Below, one piece after another: positions 8,201 to 17,384 of a stretch of DNA of 64,000 nucleotides. The translations under genes were made by a program, and so were the position numbers. Every line of letters starts with the position of its first letter. Positions within the stretch are counted from its first letter, which is position 1. The DNA comes from Halomonas denitrificans (lineage in GTDB: Bacteria > Pseudomonadota > Gammaproteobacteria > Xanthomonadales > Wenzhouxiangellaceae). The notes under the pieces are model-generated. The model searched no databases and was not told where the DNA came from. It was given only the letters and a program-made list of their open reading frames with translations. The stretch is from positions 682,001-746,000 of the forward strand of contig JAHVKF010000001.1 in assembly GCA_019800895.1 (NCBI GenBank). Reading direction: 5' to 3'.

Positions 8201-9169
8201 TCACTGGTTGCGGAACCGGGCCGGCAGCACTTCCGTGTCGGGCTGGTCTGCGCCCTCGGGAACGACCGGCATCAGGTCCTGCTTGGAAACGCCCAGCAGG
8301 ATCGCCGCGTTGCTGGCGACGAAGATCGACGAGTAGGTCCCGACGATCACGCCGACGATCAGCGTGTAGGCGAAGGCATGGATGATCTCGCCACCGAAGT
8401 AGAACAGCGCGATCAGCACCAGCAGCGTGGTCAGCGAGGTCATCAGCGTGCGCGACAGCATCTGGTTGATCGACAGGTTGGTCAGCTCGACGGCCGTGCC
8501 CTTGCGCTTGATCCGGAAGTTCTCGCGCAAGCGGTCGTAGACGACGATCGTGTCGTTCAGCGAGTAGCCGATCACCGCCAGCAGGGCCGCGACCACGGTC
8601 AGGTCGAAGTTGATCCGGAACAGCGAGACCAGGCCCAGCACCACGACCACGTCGTGGATCAGGGCGAGCACCGCGCCGACGGCGAAGCGCCACTGGAACC
8701 GGAAGGAGACGTAGAGCAGGATGCCGGCCAGCGCGTAGAGCATGGCCAGGCCGCCCTGCTCGGCCAGTTCCTGCCCGACCTGCGGGCCGACGAACTCGAC
8801 CCGGCGCATCTCGATGCCGCTGGCCGTCGACTCCAGCGCGTCGAGCACTTCCGTCGAGATGTCGGCGCCCTCTTCGGCCGCCTCCGCAGCCGGCAGACGG
8901 ACCACGATGTCGCGGGCGGTGCCGAAGGTCTGGACCGTGAAGTCCTCGTAGCCGGCGGCGTCCAGCGCGTCACGGACATCGCCGAGCTCGGGCGCGGCCG
9001 GATAGCTCACCTCGATCAGCGTCCCGCCGGTGAAGTCCAGGCCGAATTCGAGACCGCGGGTGGCCAGCGCGCCGATGCTGATCAGCAGCAGCACGGCGGA
9101 GAAGATCAGCGCGAACTTGCGTCGCGCCATGAAGTCGATCCTGGTGTCCTGGCGAATGATATCCATCAT
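8201..9169 (-). CDS. secF: Protein translocase subunit SecF
   Basis: It is the membrane partner of SecD, using proton-motive force to help translocation through SecYEG. The 322 residues show a first membrane segment (~18-36), 'GLEFGLDFTGGTLIEV' (the conserved D-F-T-G-G segment), a periplasmic domain (~45-140) and a bundle of five further membrane helices with 'IGYSLNDTIVVYDRLREN', the RND-type signature. Two adjacent ATGs (9169 and 9166) could start it; 'GAGGAT' upstream serves both. It begins eight bases after secD. Confidence 0.96.
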   Translation of the reverse strand: MMDIIRQDTRIDFMARRKFALIFSAVLLLISIGALATRGLEFGLDFTGGTLIEVSYPAAPELGDVRDALDAAGYEDFTVQTFGTARDIVVRLPAAEAAEEGADISTEVLDALESTASGIEMRRVEFVGPQVGQELAEQGGLAMLYALAGILLYVSFRFQWRFAVGAVLALIHDVVVVLGLVSLFRINFDLTVVAALLAVIGYSLNDTIVVYDRLRENFRIKRKGTAVELTNLSINQMLSRTLMTSLTTLLVLIALFYFGGEIIHAFAYTLIVGVIVGTYSSIFVASNAAILLGVSKQDLMPVVPEGADQPDTEVLPARFRNQ

Positions 9170-9176
9170 CGAATCC

Positions 9177-11036
9177 TCAGATCGCGACCCCGGCCAGCTT
9201 CTGCTTGCGGCCGTAGATCAGGTTGATGACTGCGCGCGTTCCGACGATCGCGGTGAACATCGACGTCACGATGCCGATCGACAGCGTGACCGCGAAGCCC
9301 TTGACCGGGCCGGTCCCGAACATGAACAGCACCAGCGCGGCGATCAGCGTGGTGACGTTGGCGTCGGCAATCGTCGAGAAGGCCTTCTCGTAGCCGGCCC
9401 GGATCGACGACTGCGGTGAATTGCCGAGGTGCAGCTCTTCCTTGATGCGCTCGAAGATCAGCACGTTGGCGTCGACCGCCATGCCGACGGTCAGCACGAT
9501 TCCGGCGATGCCGGGCAGGGTCAGCGTCGCCCCGAGCATCGACAGCCCGGCCACGATCAGCACCAGGTTGGCGGTCAGCGCCAGGTTGGCGACCAGGCCG
9601 AAGACCCGGTAGTAGATGGCCATCAGCACCAGCACCAGGACGAAGCCGATGATCACGGAGCGGAAGCCCTGGTCAATGTTGTCGCGACCGAGGCTCGGGC
9701 CCACCGTGCGTTCCTCGATGATCTCGACCGGCGCGGCCAACGCGCCGGCGCGCAACAGCAGCGCGAGCTGGCTGGCCTCGCGCGACCCGTCCAGGCCGGT
9801 GGTCTGGAAGCGGCGGCCGAAGGGCTCGCGGACCACGGCCACGGAGATCACTTCCTCGACGCGGCGATTCTCGCGGACTTCCTCGCCATCGACGACGCGC
9901 GTCTCGGGCCGCTGCTCGATGAAGACCACGGCCATCCGGTTGCCCACGTTTTCGGTGGTGAAGTCCAGCATGCGGCGGGCGCCGGCCGCGTCCAGCGTCA
10001 CGGAGACCATCGGCGAGCCGGTGGTCTGCTCGAAGCCGGCGGCCGCGTTCAGCAATTCGTCGCCGGTCGCGATCGTGCGGCGCGACAGCAGGATCGGGTT
10101 GCCCTGGCGATCGAAGTACAGCCGCGACTGCGGCGGCACGCGGCCGGTGCGCTGGGCCTCAAAGGGATCGTTCTCCTCGTCCACGGCCCGATACTCCAGG
10201 GTGGCCGTGGCGCCCAGGATGCGCTTGGCCTCGGCCGTGTCCTGCACGCCGGGCAATTGGACCACGATGCGGTCGGCGCCCTGCTGCTGGATGATCGGTT
10301 CGGCCACGCCGAGTTCGTTGACGCGGTTGCGCAGCGTGGTGATGTTCTGCTGCAGCGCGTTCTGCTGCATCTCGGTCATCACTTCGGGCAGGACGGTACC
10401 GCGGATGTTGAAGGTCTCGCCGCCTTCGACCGCGGTCAGTTCGAGCTCGGGAAGTTCCTGCGCCAGGGTCTGCAGGGCCTGCTGGCGATCCTCGTCGGTG
10501 CGCAGCTCGGCGATCAGGGCCTGGCCTTCGCGGCGAACCGAGCGGTAGCGGATGCGCTCGTCGCGAAGCAGGTTGCGGACGTCGTCGACGAAGGCCTCGA
10601 GGCGAACGTCGCGGGCCGCGTCCATGTCGACCTCCATCAGGAAGTGGACACCGCCCTGCAGGTCCAGGCCCAGCACCATCGGTTCGGCGCCCAGTGCTTC
10701 GAGCCAGTCGGGGGTGGCCGGGGCCAGGTTCAGCGCGACCACGTAGCCGTCGCCGAGCTCCTCGCGCAACGCGTCGGCGGCGCGCAGCTGCTGCTCGCTG
10801 TTGTCGAAACGCATCAGCAGGCGCTCCGGATCGAACGCGACGTCCTTCGCCTCGAGGCCCTCGGCCTGGATCGCGTCGGTGGCCACGCCGGTGAGCGACG
10901 GATCGAGCTCGAAGCCGCGGGCCGACGAGACCTGGACGGCCGGGTCGTCGCCGAACAGGTTGGGCGCGGCGTAGAGCGCGCCCAGCGTCAGCACGACGAT
11001 CAGCAACAGGTATTTCCAAGCGGGATAACGGTTCAT
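9177..11036 (-). CDS. secD: Protein translocase subunit SecD
   Basis: This is the large SecDF subunit, 619 residues. It has an N-terminal membrane helix (~6-24), '[20 protein letters not shown]' (D-L-x-G-G signature), a large periplasmic P1 region with '[26 protein letters not shown]' across ~250-275 (core '[14 protein letters not shown]'), and a C-terminal six-helix bundle with '[19 protein letters not shown]'. ATG 11036 starts '[13 protein letters not shown]'; upstream in-frame sequence lacks homology. It is transcribed with yajC and secF. Confidence 0.97.
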   Translation of the reverse strand: MNRYPAWKYLLLIVVLTLGALYAAPNLFGDDPAVQVSSARGFELDPSLTGVATDAIQAEGLEAKDVAFDPERLLMRFDNSEQQLRAADALREELGDGYVVALNLAPATPDWLEALGAEPMVLGLDLQGGVHFLMEVDMDAARDVRLEAFVDDVRNLLRDERIRYRSVRREGQALIAELRTDEDRQQALQTLAQELPELELTAVEGGETFNIRGTVLPEVMTEMQQNALQQNITTLRNRVNELGVAEPIIQQQGADRIVVQLPGVQDTAEAKRILGATATLEYRAVDEENDPFEAQRTGRVPPQSRLYFDRQGNPILLSRRTIATGDELLNAAAGFEQTTGSPMVSVTLDAAGARRMLDFTTENVGNRMAVVFIEQRPETRVVDGEEVRENRRVEEVISVAVVREPFGRRFQTTGLDGSREASQLALLLRAGALAAPVEIIEERTVGPSLGRDNIDQGFRSVIIGFVLVLVLMAIYYRVFGLVANLALTANLVLIVAGLSMLGATLTLPGIAGIVLTVGMAVDANVLIFERIKEELHLGNSPQSSIRAGYEKAFSTIADANVTTLIAALVLFMFGTGPVKGFAVTLSIGIVTSMFTAIVGTRAVINLIYGRKQKLAGVAI

Positions 11037-11137
11037 CGTTGAAGAAGTCCTGGTGGATCGGGTCCCGGGCTGCGCGTCCCGGGGCAAGGGCCGCTCGGAA
11101 CCGCCGGAGCGCCGGCGATTCCTCCACGGCAACGGCG

Positions 11138-11482
11138 TCAGGGTGCCGAGTCGAACGTGCCCTTCGGCACGACCTGGGTCACGGAATGCTTCTGCAGCTT
11201 GACCGTGGTGCCGCCGCCGAGATCGACGCCGATGAAGCTGTCGCCGACCTCGACGATCTTGCCGAGCATTCCGCCGGCGGTGACGATCTCGTCGCCGACG
11301 GAAAGGCTGGACACCAGCTCGCGGTGCTGCTTGTTGCGCTTCATCTGGGGCCGAATGATCAGCAGCCAGAAGATCAGCACGATGAAGGCCAGCGGCAGCA
11401 GCGAGCCGAGCAGGCTCGGCGCGTCACCGGCCGCCTGGGCCATCGCGGGAGAAATCAGGAAATCGGACAGGGTCTGCAGCAT
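11138..11482 (-). CDS. yajC: Sec translocon accessory protein YajC
   Basis: This 114-residue single-span protein associates with SecDF. The membrane helix is at ~24-45 ('[20 protein letters not shown]') and is followed by the conserved '[20 protein letters not shown]' segment. 'AGGAG' sits nine bases before the ATG at 11482. It is the first Sec gene of the operon in the window; a 101-base gap separates it from secD. Confidence 0.95.
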   Translation of the reverse strand: MLQTLSDFLISPAMAQAAGDAPSLLGSLLPLAFIVLIFWLLIIRPQMKRNKQHRELVSSLSVGDEIVTAGGMLGKIVEVGDSFIGVDLGGGTTVKLQKHSVTQVVPKGTFDSAP

Positions 11483-11845
11483 GGCCGCGGCACTCCTAGA
11501 GTAGAAAATTCAGTTCTTTCAGTTGCTTGCAATCGACCGCCCGGGGCCGGACGTCGGCAAACGCCGGATTATCCCACAACCGCCCCGCCTTTGCCGACGG
11601 TGCGGTGGGCCGATCCACGCGGTCAGCAATGGGGGCGCCGGCTGCGCTTTACCAGTGCGCCATCGCCGATCGAGACCGCTGCCGGCGCGCGATACGGCCC
11701 CGGCCGCTCCGGCTTTACTTGCCCCCCGGCAATGTCGGACACTGGGTCGCGCCGGTCGGCCGTCCGCCCGGGGCGGCGACCCCCGGCCCGTGACCACCCG
11801 GCCCGTTACAGCCCACCTGGCCCGTTTCAGCCAAGGAGCCGAAGC
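11483..11845. other. Intergenic region between yajC and acs
   Basis: This spacer of 363 bases lies between divergent genes. I see no gene. A relatively AT-rich stretch at 11490-11530 is the likely promoter area of the sec operon. Just before the acs ribosome site, 'GGCCCGT' occurs three times (11785, 11800, 11819) in direct orientation, which might be an operator but may be chance in GC-rich DNA. Confidence 0.5.
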
Positions 11846-13810
11846 ATGACCGACCCCGCCTCCCACCGCGACCTGTACCCGGTCCCCGAAGAGCGGGCCG
11901 CACGCGCGCACGTCGACGCCGACGACCACCGGGCGATGAGCGAGCGCGCTCGCAACGACCCCGAGGGCTTCTGGGGCGAAATCGGCCGACGGCTCGACTG
12001 GATGCGGCCGTTCACCCGCGTCAAGGACGTCTCCTTCGACCTCGACGACCTGCACATCCGGTGGTACCACGACGGCACGCTGAACGTCTGCGAGAACTGC
12101 GTCGACCGGCACCTCGACACGCGCGCCGACCAGGTCGCGATCCTGTGGGAAGGCGACGACCCGGGCCGCGACGCCAGGATCACCTACCGCGAGCTGCACG
12201 ACCGCGTCTGCCGATTCGCCAACGTGCTCAAGCGGATCGGCGTGAACAAGGGCGACCGCGTCACGCTGTACCTGCCGATGATCCCTGAAGCCGCGATCGC
12301 GATGCTGGCCTGCGCCCGGATCGGAGCGGTCCACTCGGTGGTGTTCGGAGGCTTTTCACCGGACGCGCTGGCCGGCCGCATCGTCGACTGCGATTCGAAC
12401 GTGGTCATCACCGCCGACTTCGGCCGCCGCGGCGGACGCACCACGCCGCTGAAGGCCAACGTCGATGCAGCCCTGGACAACGAGGAAGCGGCGGAGCGCG
12501 TCGACTCGGTGCTGGTGGTCCGCAATACCGGCGACGAGGTGGCCTGGAACGACGAGCGCGACCGCTGGCTTGACGAGGAGCTCGCGCGGGTCGATGGCGA
12601 CTGCCCGGCGGAAGAGATGAACGCGGAGGATCCGCTGTTCATCCTCTACACCTCGGGGTCGACGGGCAAGCCGAAGGGCGTGCTGCACACCTCGGGCGGC
12701 TACCTGGTCTACGCCAGCTACAGCCACGAGCTGGTCTTCGACTACCACGAGGGCGACATCTACTGGTGCACGGCCGACGTGGGCTGGATCACCGGCCACA
12801 GCTACATCGTCTACGGCCCGCTGGCCAACGGTGCGACCACGCTGATGTTCGAGGGCGTCCCCAGCCATCCCGACCACCGTCGCTTCTGGCAGGTCTGCGA
12901 CAAGCACCGGGTCAATCTGTTCTACACGGCGCCGACCGCGATCCGGGCCCTGATGCGCGAGGGCGACGCACCGGTGAAGGCGACCTCGCGCGACTCCCTT
13001 CGCATCCTCGGCACGGTCGGTGAGCCGATCAATCCGGAGGCCTGGCACTGGTATCACTCGGTCGTCGGCGACGGCCGCTGTCCGATCGTCGATACCTGGT
13101 GGCAGACGGAAACCGGCGGCATCCTGATCAGCCCGCTTCCGGGGGCGACTGCGCTCAAGCCCGGCTCGGCAACCCGGCCGTTGCCCGGCATCCAGCCGGC
13201 GCTGGTCGACGCCGACGGGCGGGTCCTGGAGGGCGAGGCCTCCGGCAACCTGGTCCTCACGGACAGCTGGCCCGGCCAGATGCGCACCGTGTACGGCGAC
13301 CACAAGCGCTTCGGCGAAACCTATTTCTCGACCTTCAAGGGCTGTTACTTCACCGGCGACGGCGCGCGGCGAGACGCCGATGGGGACTACTGGATCACCG
13401 GCCGGGTCGACGACGTGATCAACGTCTCCGGCCACCGCCTGGGCACGGCCGAAGTCGAATCGGCACTGGTCGCGCACGGCGCCGTGGCCGAAGCCGCCGT
13501 GGTCGGCTATCCGCACGAGATCAAAGGCCAGGGGGTCTACGCCTACGTGACGCTGATGGAAGGCCGGGAGGGCAGCGACGCCCTGGCGAAGGAACTCGTC
13601 GGCTGGGTGCGCAAGGAAATCGGCCCCATTGCGACGATCGATCACCTGCAGTGGGCACCGGGCCTGCCGAAGACCCGCTCGGGCAAGATCATGCGCCGGA
13701 TCCTGCGCAAGATCGCCGCCGACGAGGCCGATCAGCTCGGCGACACCTCGACGCTGGCCGAACCGGAGGTGGTCGACCACCTGGTCAAGAACCGCCGCAC
13801 GGCCGTCTGA
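11846..13810 (+). CDS. acs: Acetyl-CoA synthetase
   Basis: It activates acetate to acetyl-CoA through acetyl-AMP. The 654-residue length is standard. Motifs in order: '[15 protein letters not shown]' (AMP-binding P-loop), '[19 protein letters not shown]' (acetate/CoA site), '[10 protein letters not shown]' and '[19 protein letters not shown]'. Lys614 in '[13 protein letters not shown]' is the catalytic lysine that is inactivated by acetylation in Acs enzymes. 'AAGGAG' lies eight bases before ATG 11846; a long open frame upstream is coincidental. It is convergent with a membrane-protein gene. No actP or acetylase gene is adjacent. Confidence 0.97.
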   Translation: MTDPASHRDLYPVPEERAARAHVDADDHRAMSERARNDPEGFWGEIGRRLDWMRPFTRVKDVSFDLDDLHIRWYHDGTLNVCENCVDRHLDTRADQVAILWEGDDPGRDARITYRELHDRVCRFANVLKRIGVNKGDRVTLYLPMIPEAAIAMLACARIGAVHSVVFGGFSPDALAGRIVDCDSNVVITADFGRRGGRTTPLKANVDAALDNEEAAERVDSVLVVRNTGDEVAWNDERDRWLDEELARVDGDCPAEEMNAEDPLFILYTSGSTGKPKGVLHTSGGYLVYASYSHELVFDYHEGDIYWCTADVGWITGHSYIVYGPLANGATTLMFEGVPSHPDHRRFWQVCDKHRVNLFYTAPTAIRALMREGDAPVKATSRDSLRILGTVGEPINPEAWHWYHSVVGDGRCPIVDTWWQTETGGILISPLPGATALKPGSATRPLPGIQPALVDADGRVLEGEASGNLVLTDSWPGQMRTVYGDHKRFGETYFSTFKGCYFTGDGARRDADGDYWITGRVDDVINVSGHRLGTAEVESALVAHGAVAEAAVVGYPHEIKGQGVYAYVTLMEGREGSDALAKELVGWVRKEIGPIATIDHLQWAPGLPKTRSGKIMRRILRKIAADEADQLGDTSTLAEPEVVDHLVKNRRTAV

Positions 13811-13825
13811 GCGCTCCGGCCGGGT

Positions 13826-14788
13826 TCAGGCGCGCAGGTCGGTCTCTCGATCCGACGAGGGGTCGGCCGGATCCTCCGAAGAGGCCTCGCTCGTGGACTC
13901 GCCGCCCGAAGCATCGCCGCCCCCTGCTCCGGGCCGGCTCGGCTCGCCCGGACCGCCGCTCGCCGGAAACACCTGGCGAAAGGCGCGCCACTGGGCCGCG
14001 GCGAACAGCAGCTGGACGAACAGCGAGATCAGCACCGAGAGCACCTGCACCAGGAGCTGGCCGAACGCCCCCAGGGCCAGCGTCAACAGGCCGCCGAGCA
14101 TGATGAACACCAGTCCGGCCAGGAACAGCACGCCGACCAGGACCAGTGCGTAGCCGAGGAACGCGGCCCAGTTGACCAGCGCGGCCCGCAGGCTCCACAG
14201 CAGCGCCGCCAGCAGCGGCCAGCGCCAGAAGAACACCAGCGGCACGGCGAAGTAGAGCGCACCCAGCACCAGCGCGAGCACGCCGGCGGCCAGCGCGATG
14301 CCGCCGAGCAGGTTCACGCCCTCGAACAGGGCGAACAGCGCATCGGGCTCCTGCTCCATGCGCTGGGGATCGGCCATCAGCGCATTGAGCGCCTCCAGGT
14401 CCATCTGCGGCGACAGCCAGGCACCCAGCACGAGCACTGCGGCGAACAGGCCGAGCAGCAGCAGGCCGCCGAGACCCAGCAGCCGGCCGCGCACGGAGGG
14501 CTCCCGGAACCCGTCGAACAGGGCCGTGCTCGGGAAGCCCGCTGGCGACGCGGCGCCGCCGTCGAGGCGCCGGAAGATGCCGAGCAGACCGGCAGTCAGC
14601 ACCGGCGACAACACGATCATCAGCGGCAGACCGATCAGGGGCACGGCCTGGAGCAGCGACAGGACGATCAACCAGGCCGCGACGCGCACCAGTCCGGCAC
14701 CGCCCCGACCGACCAGGTTGGCGCCGTCGGTCAACCAGCGGGCGCCGTCGGTGAACGAGGCTCGGACGATTCTGGGGTCGGAACTCAT
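13826..14788 (-). CDS. Multispan membrane protein, BPSS1780-like
   Basis: This 320-residue inner-membrane protein of unknown function resembles the BPSS1780 family. It has about six hydrophobic segments: ~35-75, 115-140, 175-200, 205-225, 225-250 and 255-275. The N-terminal 'GARWLTDGANLVGRGG' followed by a double helix and 'VLSPVLTAGLLGIFRRLDGG' is the family-like part. The last 45 residues are hydrophilic and acidic, rich in Gly, Ser, Glu and Asp. ATG 14788 overlaps the stop of the upstream HELLH protein (ATGA), implying coupled synthesis. Confidence 0.7.
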   Translation of the reverse strand: MSSDPRIVRASFTDGARWLTDGANLVGRGGAGLVRVAAWLIVLSLLQAVPLIGLPLMIVLSPVLTAGLLGIFRRLDGGAASPAGFPSTALFDGFREPSVRGRLLGLGGLLLLGLFAAVLVLGAWLSPQMDLEALNALMADPQRMEQEPDALFALFEGVNLLGGIALAAGVLALVLGALYFAVPLVFFWRWPLLAALLWSLRAALVNWAAFLGYALVLVGVLFLAGLVFIMLGGLLTLALGAFGQLLVQVLSVLISLFVQLLFAAAQWRAFRQVFPASGGPGEPSRPGAGGGDASGGESTSEASSEDPADPSSDRETDLRA

Positions 14789-15537
14789 GCGGCATCTTCC
14801 TCGGCGTGGACGGGGGCAGCGACCACTTCCGGGCCGCGCGTCGTGCGGTTCAAGCAATGCCCGAGCACGGACCCGAGCTGCATCGTGGCCAGTGCCAGGA
14901 CCAGCGCCAGGACCAGGCCGCCGGCGATCGCGGCAACGTCGGCAACGGTCCACGCGGCGGTCCAGTCGCCGATCATCCGGAACACGTCATCGCTGCGCCA
15001 GGCCTCCAGCGGTCGGCCGGCCGAGCCGGCGAACAACCGCGAGACGACGATCGATGCCGACTCGTAGTAATCGCCGGTCAGCGAGATCATCGGCGCCGCG
15101 ACCAGCGGCAGCAGCCCGCCCGCGGCCAGCATCGATCCGGGGCCGGGGCGCTCGCGGGCAAGCGCCTTCTGCCACAGCCAGAAGCCGGGAAAGATCGTCA
15201 GCAGGTAGGGCATCAGCACGCAGGCCTGGTAGACGAGATCGGAGCCGCCCGTATCGAAGCCGGTCAGCCGGCCCGCATACTCCGAGCCGCTGACCACGAA
15301 GGGGAAGACCTCGGCGAGCAGCGCACCGCCGTAGATCGCATCGATCTCCAGGCGCGAGACCGACCCACCGGCCAGCACGCAGCCGGCGACGTGGAGCAAC
15401 TCGTGGATCGGCACGTAGAGCCACCAGCCCAGGACCAGCCCGAGCATCAGCCAGGCCGTCGACAGCGGTCCGGGCAGGCGCTCGAAGAAGCCGAGCAGCG
15501 AGCGCGCGTCAGTCGCGAGCGCGGTCATTGCCCGCAT
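14785..15537 (-). CDS. Membrane protein with a zinc-protease-like HELLH motif
   Basis: I do not recognise the family with certainty. The 250-residue protein has about five membrane segments. Inside the first one, 'YVPIHELLHVAGCVLAGG' carries HExxH in a hydrophobic helix followed by H-x-A-G, as in site-2 (M50-like) peptidases and DUF3267-type membrane proteins. A clear second metal-binding 'NxxPxxxLDG' or distal Asp is not seen; 'LTGDYYES' is a possible distal site. ATG 15537 and ATG 15528 are both possible. Its 5' end overlaps the 3' end of the LOG gene and its 3' end overlaps the next gene, so the three genes form a tight operon. Confidence 0.65.
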   Translation of the reverse strand: MRAMTALATDARSLLGFFERLPGPLSTAWLMLGLVLGWWLYVPIHELLHVAGCVLAGGSVSRLEIDAIYGGALLAEVFPFVVSGSEYAGRLTGFDTGGSDLVYQACVLMPYLLTIFPGFWLWQKALARERPGPGSMLAAGGLLPLVAAPMISLTGDYYESASIVVSRLFAGSAGRPLEAWRSDDVFRMIGDWTAAWTVADVAAIAGGLVLALVLALATMQLGSVLGHCLNRTTRGPEVVAAPVHAEEDAA

Positions 15538-16132
15538 CGACGGACGCGAAGCTCAGCGCGTCGGCGCTCCAGGGCTCGATGGTCCGAAGCGCCTCGGGCA
15601 CGTCCTCGGGCTCGTCGACCGTGTGCCAGAGGTCCAGGTGCGCCTGGCCCATGAACCGTTCGCGCACGCTGTGCTGGAGAAACTCGATCAGCTTGTCGTA
15701 GTAGCCGGCCGTGTTGACCAGCAGGATCGGTCCGAAGTACTGGCCGAGACGCTTCAGGGTCATCGCCTCGAAGACTTCCTCGAAGGTGCCGCAACCGCCG
15801 GGCAGCGTGACCACCGCCGCGCTGTCGACCAGCATCTTCTCCTTGCGAATGCGCATGCTGGGCACCACCTCCATGGAGGTCAGGCGCTGATGGCCCTTCT
15901 CGAGGGTGGTCAGGAATTCGGGGATCACCCCGTGGACCTCGCCCCCCGCGTCCAGCGCGGCGTCGGCCATCGCCCCCATCAGGCCCGTGCCGCCGCCGCC
16001 GTAGACGATCGGATGGCCGGCCGAGGCCAGCGCTCGGCCCAGCCGCGCGGCGACATCGAAGTAATTCGGCGACAGCGCGTGGCTGGAGGCCGCGTAGACT
16101 GTGATCCGCTTGTTGCTCAATTCACCCGACAC
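15509..16132 (-). CDS. LOG-family nucleotide 5'-monophosphate nucleosidase-like protein (TIGR00730)
   Basis: LOG (LONELY GUY) proteins release cytokinin bases or ribose 5-phosphate from nucleoside monophosphates; the bacterial role is often unknown. The 207 residues have the Rossmann-like core: 'VYAASSHALSPNYFD', 'IVYGGGGTGLMGAMADAAL' and the signature 'LPGGCGTFEEVFEAMT' (PGGxGTxxE). I chose GTG 16132 because 'AGGGGA' stands nine bases upstream; further upstream in-frame sequence lacks homology. Its start lies only 18 bases from the divergent cytochrome gene's start, so the two promoters must lie within the opposite genes or be shared. Confidence 0.88.
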   Translation of the reverse strand: MSGELSNKRITVYAASSHALSPNYFDVAARLGRALASAGHPIVYGGGGTGLMGAMADAALDAGGEVHGVIPEFLTTLEKGHQRLTSMEVVPSMRIRKEKMLVDSAAVVTLPGGCGTFEEVFEAMTLKRLGQYFGPILLVNTAGYYDKLIEFLQHSVRERFMGQAHLDLWHTVDEPEDVPEALRTIEPWSADALSFASVDAGNDRARD

Positions 16133-16150
16133 CGTATGGATTCCCCTGCA

Positions 16151-16636
16151 ATGACGATTCGAAACCTGGCCCGGTATTGTAGACGCGGCGCGTTGCTGGC
16201 CGGGACGGCGCTGCTGCTCGGCGCCTGCGCGCCGTCGTCCGACGAACTGGCCGAGGGCCAGGAACCCTATCTCCGATTCTGCGCGTCCTGCCACGGCAAC
16301 GACGGCGGCGGCAAGGCGCCGGCGTTTCCGCCGATCGCCGGTTCCGAGTGGCTGGAGCTCGGCCCGGACGCGATCGCGCTGGTCGTGCTCGGCGGCATGA
16401 GCGGCGAAATCGAGGTCGCCGGCCGGACCTACCGCGGCTACATGCCGCCGATGCGCCAGCTGTCCGACGACGACATCGCCGGACTGCTCGGCTACATCGG
16501 CCGCGAGTGGGCGAGCTGGGAGCGCCTTCCCGATTCGGCCCGGGTCGCGGAGCTGCGGCCGCTCACCGACGACAGCCGCGCGACCGCCGGCCGCGAGGGC
16601 CTCGAGGCGCTGCTCGAACAGGTCCCGGCACCATGA
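16151..16636 (+). CDS. Cytochrome c lipoprotein
   Basis: This 161-residue class I c-type cytochrome is anchored by a lipid. The signal peptide ends in lipobox 'LLGAC' (Cys26). 'FCASCHGNDGGG' is the CxxCH haem-binding site (~residue 44-48). The likely axial methionine lies in 'YRGYMPPMRQLSDDD', as in many small cytochromes that accept or pass electrons in the periplasm. ATG 16151 gives the best signal peptide; ATG 16136 is a longer option. It overlaps the rhomboid gene by four bases (ATGA). The partner oxidoreductase is not in the window. Confidence 0.87.
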   Translation: MTIRNLARYCRRGALLAGTALLLGACAPSSDELAEGQEPYLRFCASCHGNDGGGKAPAFPPIAGSEWLELGPDAIALVVLGGMSGEIEVAGRTYRGYMPPMRQLSDDDIAGLLGYIGREWASWERLPDSARVAELRPLTDDSRATAGREGLEALLEQVPAP

Positions 16637-17280
16637 ATCCGCAACGGGTCGCCCATCCCCCCGCCAGCCTGGTCCTCCTCGGCATCACCGTGGTCGCGTG
16701 GTTCCTGCAGCAGATGAACCCGATCGAGTCGATGCGCCTGCTGGCGCTGTGGCCGCTGGCCACACCGGAGTCGATCCGGTTCACCGATGTCGGCGTGCTC
16801 GATACGGGCTTCGGGCCCTGGCAGTTGCTGTCCTACGGTTTCCTGCACGGCGGCCTCGGCCACCTGTTCTTCAACATGTTCGCGCTGTACATGTTCGGCC
16901 TGCCGATCGAGCAGGCCTGGGGCACGAAACGCTTCGTGGTGTACTACCTGGTCTGCATCGTCGGCGCCGGCCTGGTCCAGCTGCTGACCGCGGCGGTCAC
17001 CGGCGGCATCTATCCGACCATCGGCGCCTCCGGCGGTGTGTTCGGCCTGCTGCTGGCCTTCGGCATGATGTACCCCAACCAGCGCATCCTGCTGATCATT
17101 CCGCCGATCCCGATCAAGGCCAAGTGGTTCGTGATCGGCTACGGGCTGCTGACGCTGTTCTTCGGCGTGACCGGCACGATGGCCGGCGTCGCGCACTTCG
17201 CCCACCTCGGCGGGATGCTGTTCGGCCTGGCCCTGATCCTGTTCTGGGGCCGGCAGGACTACCGGCGGCGAAACCGCTAG
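16633..17280 (+). CDS. Rhomboid-family intramembrane serine protease
   Basis: It is a predicted intramembrane peptidase of 215 residues with six membrane helices. The catalytic dyad is visible: Ser133 in 'IGASGGVFGLL' (GxSG) and His191 in 'AHFAHLGGMLFG'. The helix-1/loop-1 region with 'QLLSYGFLHGGLGHLFFNMF' (HxxxxHxxxN-type) is also conserved. Its start is embedded in the end of the cytochrome c gene, indicating translational coupling. Substrate unknown. It has the simple GlpG-like core without extra domains. Confidence 0.92.
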   Translation: MNPQRVAHPPASLVLLGITVVAWFLQQMNPIESMRLLALWPLATPESIRFTDVGVLDTGFGPWQLLSYGFLHGGLGHLFFNMFALYMFGLPIEQAWGTKRFVVYYLVCIVGAGLVQLLTAAVTGGIYPTIGASGGVFGLLLAFGMMYPNQRILLIIPPIPIKAKWFVIGYGLLTLFFGVTGTMAGVAHFAHLGGMLFGLALILFWGRQDYRRRNR

Positions 17281-17310
17281 GCGACGAGGGCGCTTCGAGC
17301 GGCACGAAAA

Positions 17311-17341
17311 CGCCCGCCGGGGACGAATCCCGCGGCGGGCG
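17311..17341 (-). terminator. Intrinsic terminator of the sigma/DUF4097 operon
   Basis: An 8-bp perfect stem (CGCCCGCC / GGCGGGCG) with extra inner pairing is followed, reading the minus strand, by TTTT. It lies 44 bases past the DUF4097 stop. On the plus strand it also lies after the rhomboid gene but has no T-run in that direction. Confidence 0.7.
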
Positions 17342-17384
17342 TGCATCCGGTCGGGGCGACCGGCTCTCGTACTCCGGTCCGGGG

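Noticed and set aside
9429-11042. Open frame of 537 codons on the plus strand
   Set aside because: It lies opposite secD, is made mostly of Arg, Gln, Asp and Ala without motifs, and has no suitable start signal.
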